From: Mugil cephalus
Lineage: Eukaryota; Chordata; Actinopteri; Mugiliformes; Mugilidae
Assembly (NCBI RefSeq): GCF_022458985.1
Contig: NC_061782.1
Span: forward strand, 17,005,672-17,069,671
DNA length: 64,000 nt
Direction of reading: 5' to 3'
Each line of letters opens with the position of its first letter. The stretch's first letter is position 1. The position numbers and the translations under genes are program-made. Positions 50,101 through 62,100 of the stretch are shown here, piece by piece. The notes under the pieces were generated by a model. The model ran no database searches. It was not told the origin of the DNA and saw only the letters and a program-made list of their open reading frames with translations.

Positions 50101-53100
50101 AAACAAAAATTTTCATACCTTTTAGTTTTTCGTTATTCTTTGGGGGGAAAAAAAAGAAAAACAAGACAAATCTGTCAGTTTTTTTCTCCTTTACTCCTCT
50201 TACATCCCCAGGTTTTTAAAAATTTTTGAAAGGGCGAGCAAATTCCTTTTCATTTTTGACTGGTGCCCGAAATAATTTAACACATGATTGTTCTTTTAAA
50301 CCCTTGGTCAACAAGACCCGTTAATGCCTGAGGGTTTGGGTTGAGCTTTATTACTTTTTATTCTGATTTGGGGCCCATAAATAATTTAAAATCAAAGATT
50401 GTATTTTTTTAAAAAATTGGTCAAAGAATACGTTTAAGACCTGGGGTTTGGGGTTTGAGCTTTATTACTTTCAAAATGACTTGGGTTTCGACACGAAATT
50501 TTAGGGTTTTTGTTTTTTTTTAAAAGATTGGTCAAATAAACCCGTTTCGACCCGAGGGTTTTGGGTTAAGCTTTATCTTCATACTGACTTTGGGTAGTAA
50601 TGATTTACCAACATGATTGTACTTTTTAAACCCTTGGTCATAAAGACGTGTTAGAGACCCGGGGGTTTGGGTTTAGAGCTTTATTTTTTTTATTGCTTGG
50701 GGTAGGGAACTGATTTAACTATCATTTTTGATATGAAAAAATTGGGTCAAAAAAAAACAAATTAAAATATGTATTTTTTTGTTGGTTCTGGGGGTAACCC
50801 GAAAAAAAAATCAGGACAAAACTGCAGTTTTTATCCTTTCTCCCCTTCTCATCACAGGTTAAAGGGGCTTTAGGGGTGAGGTTTATTTTTTTCATTCTGA
50901 TTGGTTTCAGTAACTAAAGTAACATCATGATTGTATTTTTTAAACCCCTTTTGGGCAAAAATACGTGGGTTTCAGCCTGAGGGTTAGGGTTTTTGAGCTT
51001 TATTTCTTTCATAAAAATTGTTGCGATCACGAATTTTTTTGGGTTTTTGTTCTTTTTTAAAAGATTTGGGCAAATTTAAACCCGTTACGACCTGAGGGTT
51101 AGGGTTAGGCCTTTTCTATTTCATACTGAATTAGTGTAGTAAATGGGTTTACCATCATGATTGGACTTTTTAAACCATTGGTATCAAGAGTGTTAGAGAC
51201 CTGGGGGTTGGGTTAGGCTTTATTTCTTTCATCTGACTTGGGGGTAGGGAACTGATTTTTAAAATCATCATTTTTGGGTATGAAAAATTTATCAAACAAA
51301 CAATTTTTCATACCTGTAGTTTTTTGTTGCTTCTGGGGGAACTGAAAAAAAATCACACAAATTGGGTTTGTTTTTAAATCATTTTTTCCCCTTAAATCAC
51401 AGGTTAAAGGTCCCGAGGGTGACTTCATTACTTTTTATTTTGGGAATTTTTGGGGCAAAACAAATAATTTTTTAAAATCATGATTGTTTTTTTAAAAACC
51501 CTTGGTAAACAAGTCCTTTTTAATGCCTTTAGGGTTACGGTTTTTGAGGTTTAAATACTTTTTACTGACTTTGTGCAGTTAAAATAAGTTAATTTTGTCA
51601 GTTTTACTTTACGAAATTTTATCAAACAAACATTTACATAGGTAGTTATTGTTTTCTTCCCGGGGTAACTGAAAAAAATTAGACAAATCTGTAGTTTTTT
51701 ACTCCCCCTTTTTCCTCCCTACACAGCGTTAAGGGCTGAGGGCCGGCTTATTAAATTTCCCTTCTGACTTGGGGCAGTAACTAATGTAAAAAACATGATT
51801 TTTATTTTTTAAACCCTTGGTAAAAAATAGTGTTACAGACCTGAGGGTTAGGGTTTGAGCTTTTAAATTTTTTTCATAATTTACTTTGGGGTAGTAATGA
51901 TTTAACATCATCAATTTTTTTATAAAGAAAAATTGATCAAACAAAAATTTTCTACTGTAGTTATTGTTTTCTTTGGGGTAAAATGAAAAAAAAAAATAGG
52001 ACAAATCCGTCAGTTTTTCACTCCTTTTTCTCCCCTTTTTTCATTTACCGCGTTTTAAAAGGTTTTGAGGGCCCGAGCTTCTTTACTTTCATTTGACTTG
52101 GTGCAGTAAAATAGTAAAATATGAATTTTATTTTTTAAACCATTGGTCAAAGAAAAAGTGTTACAGCCTGAGGGTTTTGGGGTTTGAGCTTTATTAAATT
52201 TTCCCTAATGGGTTGTTCGAAACCCCGAATTTGATGTTTTTTGTTCTTTTTAAATATTGGTCCCAAAAGACCCCGTTACAGGACCGGGGGGTTAGGGTTA
52301 GAGCTTTTTAATTTCATAAGACTTAGTGTAGAACTGATTTAAACCCTATGATTTTTTAAATTTTTTAAAACCCTTGGGGATACAAGACGGGTTTTTAGAC
52401 CTGGGGGTTAGGGTTTTTGAGTTTATTTCTTTCATATGATTGGTGGGAGTAACTGTTTAACATCATCATTTTTGATTGAAAAAAAGGGTCAAACAAACAT
52501 TTACATTTCCTGTTAAATTGTTGTTGGGTTTGGGGCAACTGAAAGAAAAATCAGGACAAATCTGTAGTTTTAACTCATTTCCCTCTTTCATCCAGCCCTT
52601 AAGGGTTTTGGGGGTGAGGGTTCATTCCCTTTTTTTCTGACTGGTGCAATCACTTTAATTTTAAAACCTTTATGTTTTTTCTTCCCTTAAAAAAAAATTT
52701 GGGCAAAAAAGTCCTGTTTTTAAAGACCTGGGGGGTTAAAGGTTAGAGGTTTACTACTTTCATTTCTGGCCTTTTTTGCAGTAACAAGTTAATTTTGCAG
52801 TTTTACCCTTTTACGAAATTGAAAAAAACAAACATTTCCTACGTGTTTTTTGTTGTTTCTTGGGGGAAAATGAAAGAAAAAACAGGACAAATCCCGGGCA
52901 GTTTTTTACTCCTTTATCCTTTTTTCACACAAAACGTTAAAAGGGTTTAGGGGCCCGAGCTTTATTACTTTCATTCTGAATTGGCAGTAATAATGTTAAA
53001 AAACATGAAATTTTATTTTTTAAAACCCTTGGTCAAAGGGGAAAATGTTTCAGACCGGGTTAGGGTTAGGCTTTATTACTTTCATAATATTGTTGCGATC

Positions 53101-56100
53101 ACGAATTTGATGTTATTGGTTTTTTTTAAATGATTGGTCAAATAAGACCTGGGGACAACCCGAGGGTTAGGGTTTGAGCTTTATTACTTTCATAAAAAAA
53201 TTGTTGCGAAACCAAAATTTTATGTTAGGGTTTTTTTTTAAATGAAATTTGGGCAAAATAAGATGTTTTTCAGCCTGAAAAGGGGTTTGGGTTAGAGTTT
53301 TATTTCTTTATAAATGACTTTTGGTTTCAGTAACTAATTTAACATCATCATTGTAATTTTTTTAAAAAAAATTTGGGCAAAAAAGACCTGTTCCCGACCC
53401 GAGGGTTTGGGTTAGAGTTTTATTATTTTTTATATGATTGGTTTCAAATAAAAAAATTTTAAAAACATTTATTTGAATTTTTAAAAACCATTTGGGCAAA
53501 AAAAGACCCGTTACAGACCTTTAGGGGTTTGGGTTTGAAATTTTTAATTTTCTTCCCTACTGATTGGTGTATAACTGATTTAACATTTAAAAATTTTTGA
53601 TATAAAAAATTTATCAAAAAAAAATTTTTCAAAACATGTAGTTTTTTTGTTTTCTGGGGGAAAATGAAAGAAAAAACAGGGCAAAAAACTGTCCGTTTTT
53701 CAAATCCTTTTAACCTTTTTCCTTTTTCTCATCACGCGTTAAAAGGGGCTGAGGGCTGAGCTTCATTTCTTTCATTTTACTTTTGGGGCAGTAATAATGT
53801 AACATTTATGTTGTATTTTTTTAAAACCCTTTGGGCCAAAAAATAAAAAGGAAAGACCTGAGGGGTTTGGGGGGGGAGCTTTATTATTTCATAAGATTGT
53901 TTTCGACACGAATTTTATGTTATTGTTCTTTTTTAAAAGATTGGGCAAAAAAAACCTGTGAAGAACCCCGAGGGTTAGGGTTTTTGAGCTTTTTTTACTT
54001 TTATAATGACTTGTTGGATCAAAAAAATTTTATGTTTTTTGTTCTTTTTTTAAAAGGAAATTTGGGCAACTAAGACCTTGCAGACCTGAGGGTTAGGGGT
54101 TTGAGTTTTTTTACTTTTATACTGCTTGGTGCAGTAACTAATTTAAAAAATTTATCATTGTAAATTTTTAAAACCCTTTGGGCCAAAAAAAACCCGTTAC
54201 AGACCCGAGGGTTAGGGTTTTGAGCTTTAAATACTTTCATTTTTTGATTAGTGTTTGTAACCCGTTTTTCCATATGATTGAAATTTTTTTAAAACCCTTG
54301 GTCATACAAGGGGCGTGTTTTGAGACCTGGGGGTTAGGGGGTTTAAACTTTTTTACTTTTTATAATGACCCTTTGGGGTAGTAATGAAATTTTAAAATCA
54401 TCATTTTTGGGTATGAAAAAATTTATCAAACAAAATTTACATACGGTAGTTTTTTTGTTTTCTTTGGGGTAACTGAAAGAAAAATCAGGAAAAAATCTGG
54501 GCCCGTTTTTTCACTCCCTTTTCTCCTCTTTCATACAGCGTTTAAAAGGTTTTTGGGGCTTTATTCTTTCTTTTATTTTTGACTTGGTGCAGTTTAAAAA
54601 AAAGTAAAAAATATGATTGGGATTTTTTTAAAACCCCCTTTGGGCAAAGAAAACGTGTTAAGAAACCGAGGTTAGGGTTTGGGGCTTTATTTCTTTCATA
54701 ATGACTGTTTCCCATCACAATTTTATGTTTTTTTTTGTTCTTTTTTAAAAGATTGGGGCAAATTTTTAACCCGTTACAGACCTGAGGGGTTAAGGGGGTT
54801 TGAGTTTTTTTTCTTTCATTTCTGACTTGGTTTTTTCCCGTAACTAATTTAACATCATCATTGTAATTTTTAAACCATTGGTCAAAAAAGACCTTTTTCA
54901 GACCCAGGGGTTTGGGTTTTGAAATTTTTTTATCTTCATTTCTGACTTGGTTTTAAATAACTGGGTTTAACATAAAAAATTTTTGATATGAAAAATTGAA
55001 ACCAAAAAAACAAATTTTCATACATGGAGTTGTTTTTACTTTTGGGGGGGAACTGAAAGAAAAAACAGGGGCAAATTGTCCCGTTTTTCACTCCTTTACC
55101 CTCTTCCCCATCCCCCAGCGTTTAAAAATCTGAGGGGTGAGCTTTATTACTTTTATTTGACTTGGGTGCGTTTAAATAATGGAACATCATGATTGTATTT
55201 TTTAAAAAACCCTTGGGCAAAAAAAAGTGGGTTTCAAAACCTGAGGGTTAGGGTTAGGCTTTATTTCTTTTATAATGATTGTTTTCGATCCGAATTTGAA
55301 AGTTTTTTGTTCTTTTTTTAAAAGATTGGTTTAAAAAAGACCCCGTGACAACCTGAGGGTTTGGGTTTAGAGCTTTTTTACTTTCCCTAATGAATTGTTG
55401 CGATCCCCAAATTTGATGGTTTTTGTTCTTTTTTAAAGGGTTTTGGGCAAAAATAAGGGCCCGTTTTCAGCCTGAGGGTTGGGTTAGAGTTTTTTACTTT
55501 CATACTGACTTTGGGGCAGGGAAAAATAATTTAACATCTTTATTGAATTTTTAAACCATTGGTCAAAAAAGGGGCCCGTTAAAAGACCTGAGGGTTAGGG
55601 TTTGAGGGGTTTTTTTATTTTCATACTGACTTGGGGCAGTAACCCAATTTTTAAAATCATCATCGTAAAATTTTTTTTAAACCCTTGGCAAAAAAAACCT
55701 GTTACCCGGGCCTGAGGGTTTGGGTTAAAAGTTTTTTTTTATCTTCATACTGACCCTTTTGGTTTTAGTAACTGATTTTTAAAATAAAAATTTTTGATAT
55801 GAAAAATTTTATTTAAACAAACATTTCATACTGTAGTGTTGTTATTCGGGGGAAAAATGAAAGAAAAAACAGGCCCAAAACTGTCATTTTTTCTCATTTT
55901 CCCCCCATCACAGGGAATTTTTAAAGTCTGAGGGCTGAGGGTTCATTAAATTTTAAAACTGACCCTTTGGGGCAGTAACTAATTTAACTTTATCCTTTTT
56001 AATTTTTTTAAAAAAATTTGGGCAAAAAAAACGTGTTAGAGACCTGAGGGTTAGGGTTTTGGGGTTTTTACTTTATGATAACTTTGTGAAGTAACTAAGT

Positions 56101-59100
56101 TAATTTTTTAGTTTTGCTTTTTACGAAAAATTTATCAAACAAAATTTTTCATACCCGTTTTGGTTTTTTAATTGTGGGGCAACTGGGAAAAAAAAATCAA
56201 GACAAATCTGTCAGTTTTTTAAATCCTTTTTTTTCTTTACCTCACAGGTACAGGTCTTTTAGGGCTGAGTTTCTTTATTTCATTTGACATGGTGCAGTAA
56301 CTAAATTTTTAAAATCATATTTTTTCTTCCCTTAAAAACCCTTGTTTAAACAAGACCCGTTACGACCTGAGGGTTTTCGGTTAGAAAGGGTTTAAATACT
56401 TTCCCTGATGGCCTTTTTTGGGGTAAAATAAATAATTTTGTAATTTTTTCTTTCACGAAATTGGGTCAAAAAAAATTTACATAATGTTGTTGTTTTTTGT
56501 GGGGGGAAAATGGAAAAAAAAAATAGGGCAAATTTTGTCAGTTTTTTTACTCCTTTACTCCTCTTTCATCCCCCAGGTTAAAGGTCTGAGGGGTTTTGGG
56601 TTAAATTTTTTTATTCGATTTGGTTCCGTAAAATTAAAGTAACATATGATTGTATTTTTTAAAAACCCTTGGTCAAAGAATCTGTTACAGACCCGGGGTT
56701 AGGGTTTTGAGCTTTTTTACTTTCATAATGACTTGTTGCGATCCGAAAATTTTATTTTTTATTTTTTTTTTTTTTTTGGGGGAAATTTTTTTGTGGGGGA
56801 AACCTGGGGGGGGGGGGTTTTGGGGTTTTTTTTTTTTTTTTTTTTTTTTTTTTCTTTTTTAAAGTTGGTAACTGGGTTGGGGTTAAAATTTTTTGGGTTA
56901 GGTTTTTTGGGGTTTTTTTAAAATTTTTCAAAAAGACTGGGGCAGAACCCAATTTTTTTTTAAAATTTTTAAATCTTTTGGTAAAATTTTTTTAAACCAT
57001 TAGGTCAAAAAAGACCCGTTTTTCAGACCCGAAAGGGGGAGGGTTAGAGTTTTTTTTAATTTTAAAAATTTTTCCAAATTTTAAAACTGACCTTTTGGGG
57101 TTTGGGAAAAATTTTTTTTAAAAACTTTTTAAAAAAATTTCATCATCGTAATTTTTAAAAACCTTTTGGTTTAAAAAGACCTTTTTTACAGACCTGAGGG
57201 TTAGGGTTAGAGTTTTATTATTTTCATACTGGGCCTTTGGGGTAGTAATGAGTTAACATAATAAATTTTTGGGTATAAAAAATTTATCAAAAAACATTTT
57301 CCTTTCATGTAGTTGTTGGGGTTTCTTCGGGGGAAAATGAAAGGAAAAATTTAGGCCCCAAAACTGTCAGTTTTTAAATCATTTAAAAACCCTCATCACG
57401 CATTAAATGTTGAGGGCGCTTAAATTTCTTTTAAAACTGACTTGGGCAGTAACTAATTTTAAAATCATTTATTTTAATTTTTAAACCATTGGGCAAAAAA
57501 GGGGCGTGTTAGAGGGCCCGAGGGGTTTGGTTTGGAAACTTTTTTTACTTTCATGAAACTTTTGGGGGAAGTAAACCCAAGTTTAATTTTTTCAGTTTTT
57601 TCTTTCACGAAATTGATCAAACAAACATTTTCAAAAATGTAGTTGTTGTTTTAATTGTGGGGGGAATGAAAGAAAAATCAAGACAAAACGTTTAGTTTTT
57701 AAATCCTTTACTCCTCTTCACATCACAAAAACGTTACAGGGGCTGGGGTGAGTTTTTTACTTTTTCTGACAAAGGTGGCAGTAAAATAATTTAAATCATG
57801 ATTTTTCTTCTTAAAAACCCTTGGTCAAAAAGACCCGTTCCTGACCTGAGGGTTACGGTTAGAGGGGTTTTTTTAAATTTCATGAAAGACTTTGGGGGGA
57901 TAACTAAGTTAAAATTTTTTAAGTTTTTTTTTTCACGGAAAAAATTTATCAAACAAAATTTACTACCCGTAGTTGTTGTTAAATTTGGGGGAACTGAAAA
58001 AAAAATTTAGGACAAATCCCGGCAGTTTTTTTTCCTTTAAATCCTCTTCAATCACAAACGTTACAGGGGCTTAGGGGGTGAGCTTCATTACTTTCTACTG
58101 AAATTGGTGCAGTAAAATGTAACATCATAAAGGTATTTTTTTAAAACCCTTGAACCTAAAAAGACCCTGTTTTGAGACCCGAGGGTTGGGTTTGAGCTTT
58201 ATTACTTTCATAAATTTACTTTGTGGAGTAACTAAGGGTTTAATTTTTTTCAGTTTTTCTTTCAGAAATTGGGTCAAACAAAATTTAAAATACCCGTAGG
58301 GTTTTTGTTATTCTGGGGCAACTGAAAGAAAAATCAGGACCCAAAACTTTCAGTTTTAACTTTTATTTAACCCCCTTTATCATCACAGCGTTTAAATTCC
58401 CGAGGGCTGAGCTTCATTTCTTTTAAATTTTGACATGGGGGAAATCACCCAATTTTTAAAATCTGATTGTTTTTCTTAAAACCCTTGGTCAAACAAATGT
58501 TAGAGACCCGGGGGTTAGGGTTAGAGCCCTTTTTTACTTTATATGACTTTGGGGTAGTAATTTATTTTTAAATCATCAAATTTTTTATTGAAAAAATTTA
58601 TCAAACAAACATTTTCATACCTGTAAATTTTTGTTGCTTCTGGGGGAAAGAAAGAAAAATCAGGACAAAATCTGTAGTTTTTTAATCATTTAATCCCCAT
58701 CACGGGTTTTTAAAGGGCCCGAGGGTGGCTTCATTACTTTCATTTTGAAATGGGCAATTTACAAAATTTTCATCCCTGATTGTTCTTCTTAAAACCTTTG
58801 GGCAAAAAAAATCCTGTTAATGACCTGAGGGTTACGGTTAGAGGTTTACTACTTTCATACTGACTTGGTGCAGTAACTAAGTTAATTTTTTCAGTTTTAC
58901 TTTCACGAAATTGATCAAACAAACATTTACATACGTGTAGTTGTTGTTGCTTCTGGGGTAACTGAAAGAAAAATCAGGACAAATCTGTCAGTTTTTACTC
59001 ATTTACCCCTCATCACAGCGTTAAAGGTCTGAGGGCTGAGCTTCATTACTTTCATTCTGACTTGGTGCAGTAACTAATTTAACATCATGATTGTATTTTT

Positions 59101-62100
59101 TAATCCATTGGTCAAAGAAGACGTGTTACAGACCTGAGGGTTAGGGTTAGAGCTTTATTACTTTCATACTGACTTGGTGCAGTAACTAATTTAACATCAT
59201 CATTGTTCTTCTTAAACCATTGGTCAAACAAGACCTGTTACTGACCTGAGGGTTACGGTTAGAGGTTTACTACTTTCATACTGACTTTGTGGAGTAACTA
59301 AGTTAATTTTGTCAGTTTTGCTTTCACGAAATTGATCAAACAAACATTTACATACATGTAGTTGTTGTTACTTCTGGGGCAACTGAAAGAAAAATCAGGA
59401 CAAATCTGTCAGTTTTTACTCCTTTACTCCTCTTGTCATCACAGCTTTAAAGGTCTGAGGGCTGAATTTCATTATTTTCATACTGACTTGGTGCAGTAAC
59501 TAATTTAACATCACCATTTTTGATTTGACAAATTGACCAAACAAACGTATACATACGTGTAGTTGTTGTTACTTCTGGGGCAACTGAAAGAAAAATCAGG
59601 ACAAATCTGTCAGTTTTTACTCATTTACTCCTCTTCTCATCACAGCGTTAAAGGTCTGAGGGCTGAGCTTCATTACTTTCATTCTGACATGGTGCAATCA
59701 CTAATTTAACATCATTGTTCTTTTTAAACCATTGGTTAAACAAGACCTTTTACAGAACTGAGGGTTAAGGTGATGAGCTTTATTACTTTCATACTGACTT
59801 GGTGCAGTAACTAATTTAATGTTATGATTTTTGATTTAACAAAAATGATCAAACAAACATTCACATACCTGTAGTTGTTGTTGTTTCCGGGGCAACTGAA
59901 AGAAAAACCAGGATGAAACTGTAAGTTTTCGCTCATGCTCTGCTCATCACAGCGTTAAAGATCTGAGGGCTGAGCTTTACTACTTTTCTACTGACTAGGT
60001 GCAATTACGAATTTCATATGACCATTTTTGCTTTCACGAAATTGATCAAACAAACATTTACATACATGTAGTAGTTGTTGCTTCTGGGGCAACTGAAAGA
60101 AAAATCAGGACAAATCTGTCAGTTTTTACTCCTTTACTCCTCTTCACATCACAGCGTTAAAGGTCTGAGGGCTGAGCTTCATTCCTTTAATACTAACATG
60201 GTGCAGTAACTAATTTAATATCATGATTGTTCTTGTTAAACCATTGGTCAAACAAGACCTGTTACAGACCTGAGGGTTAGGGTTAGAGTTTTATTATTTT
60301 CATACTGACTTGGTGTAGTAACTGATTTAACATCATCATTTTTGATATGAAAAATTGATCAAACAAACATTTACATACATGTAGTTGTTGTTGCTTCTGG
60401 GGCAACTGAAAGAAAAATCAGGACAAATCTGTCAGTTTTTCACTCCTTTACTCCTCTTCTCATCACAGCGTTAAAGGTCTGAGGGCTGAGCTTCATTACT
60501 TTCATTCTGACATGGTGCAATCACTAATTTAACATCATGATTGTTCTTCTTAAACCATTGGTCAAACAAGACCTGTTAATGACCTGAGGGTTACGGTTAG
60601 AGGTTTACTACTTTCATACTGACTTGGTGCAGTAACTTATTTAACATCATGATTGTATTTTTTAAACCATTGGTCAAACAAGACGTGTTAATGACCTGAG
60701 GGTTAGGGTTAGAGCTTTATTACTTTCATAATGACTTTGTGCAGTAACTAAGTTAATTTTGTCAGTTTTGCTTTAACGAAATTGATCAAACAAACATTTA
60801 CATACCTGTAGTTGTTGTTACTTGTGGGGCAACTGAAAGAAAAATCAGGACAAATCTGTCAGTTTTTACTCCTTTACTCCTCTTCTTATCACATTGTTAA
60901 AGGTCTGAGGGTTGAGTTTTATTACTTTCATACTGAAAGAAATATTTAAATACTTGTGGTCAAGACAATAAAAGTAAAACTGTTAGTTTGCACTTCTGCT
61001 CTTTTCCTCACTGTCATAAATACCCAAGGGGTTTACCCTTTTACCTCGACTTCATTGCAGAAGTAATGTCTAAAAAACATTTTCGCTTCAAAAGTATTGA
61101 TTATAGAAACAATTTAAAACCTGTAGTCCATGGTGTTGTTGTTGCCGGGGCAACTGAAAGAAAAATCAGGATCACAGTGGTAAAGACCTGAGAGCTGAGA
61201 TTTACTATTTTTCTTTTGAGTTTGTTGCTAATTGTAACTAATATATTGTTATATATATATTTTCTTTTTAATGACTGGTCAAACAACCATTTACATACCT
61301 GTGGTTGGTGAGCAGTAATCTATTTGACAGAAAGACAAGATTAAAATGGTCATTCCACACTACATAATAAATGATTAAACAATGACCTTTAGTTTCAAAC
61401 TAAATCTGACTTTGTCCTGAGTCATACTCTGCACAGCATCACAGTGGAATTTGACAAACTGATTGTTCCTACAAGAAATGACTGCAGAGTCCACTGATAC
61501 TGTTCATTTGTTTCACTTACAGCTATAGTCAGGGCAACAGTCGCCATTTTGTTGACAAGCTTGATCGCAGTAGCAGCTTCCCGTGAAACCGCCACAGTTG
61601 TGACGACATGAGGATGCTGGAAAACACAAGAGGATAATCTCTCACCAGACTATTAAAGATCCGCAGTAAGAAAAGATGAATTCAGTAGAGTTGTTGCTTT
61701 AAATGCTTGGTCAAACAAATATTTAAATACTTGTGGTCAAGACAATGAAAGTAAAACTGTTAGTTTGCACTTCTGCTCTTTTCCTCACTGTCATAAATAC
61801 CCCAGGGGTTTACCCTTTTACCTCGACTTATTTTGATTTAAAAAAAAATGATCAAACAAACATTCACATACCTGTAGTTGTTGTTCCTTCTGGGGCAACT
61901 GAAAGAAAAATCAGGATAACACTGTTAGTTTTCACTTCTGCTCTTTTCCTCACTGTCATAAATACCCCAGGGGTTTACCCTTTTACCTCAACTTAATTGC
62001 AGAAGAAAATGTCTAACAACCATTTTTGCTTCAAAATTATTGATTGTAGAAACATTTTAATACCTGTGATCCATGGTGTTGTTGTTTCCGGGGCAACTGA

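Noticed and set aside
35800..58890. Many short open frames with Lys/Phe-rich products
   Set aside because: They are by-products of homopolymer distortion in a noncoding repeat; none is shared between copies.
61735..61765. Extra micro-exon near taaatacttgtggtcaagac (also at 60950 and 62660)
   Set aside because: The only acceptor-donor pairing gives about 26 nt, which is not a multiple of three, and the peptide is unlike the Thr-rich units; support is too weak.
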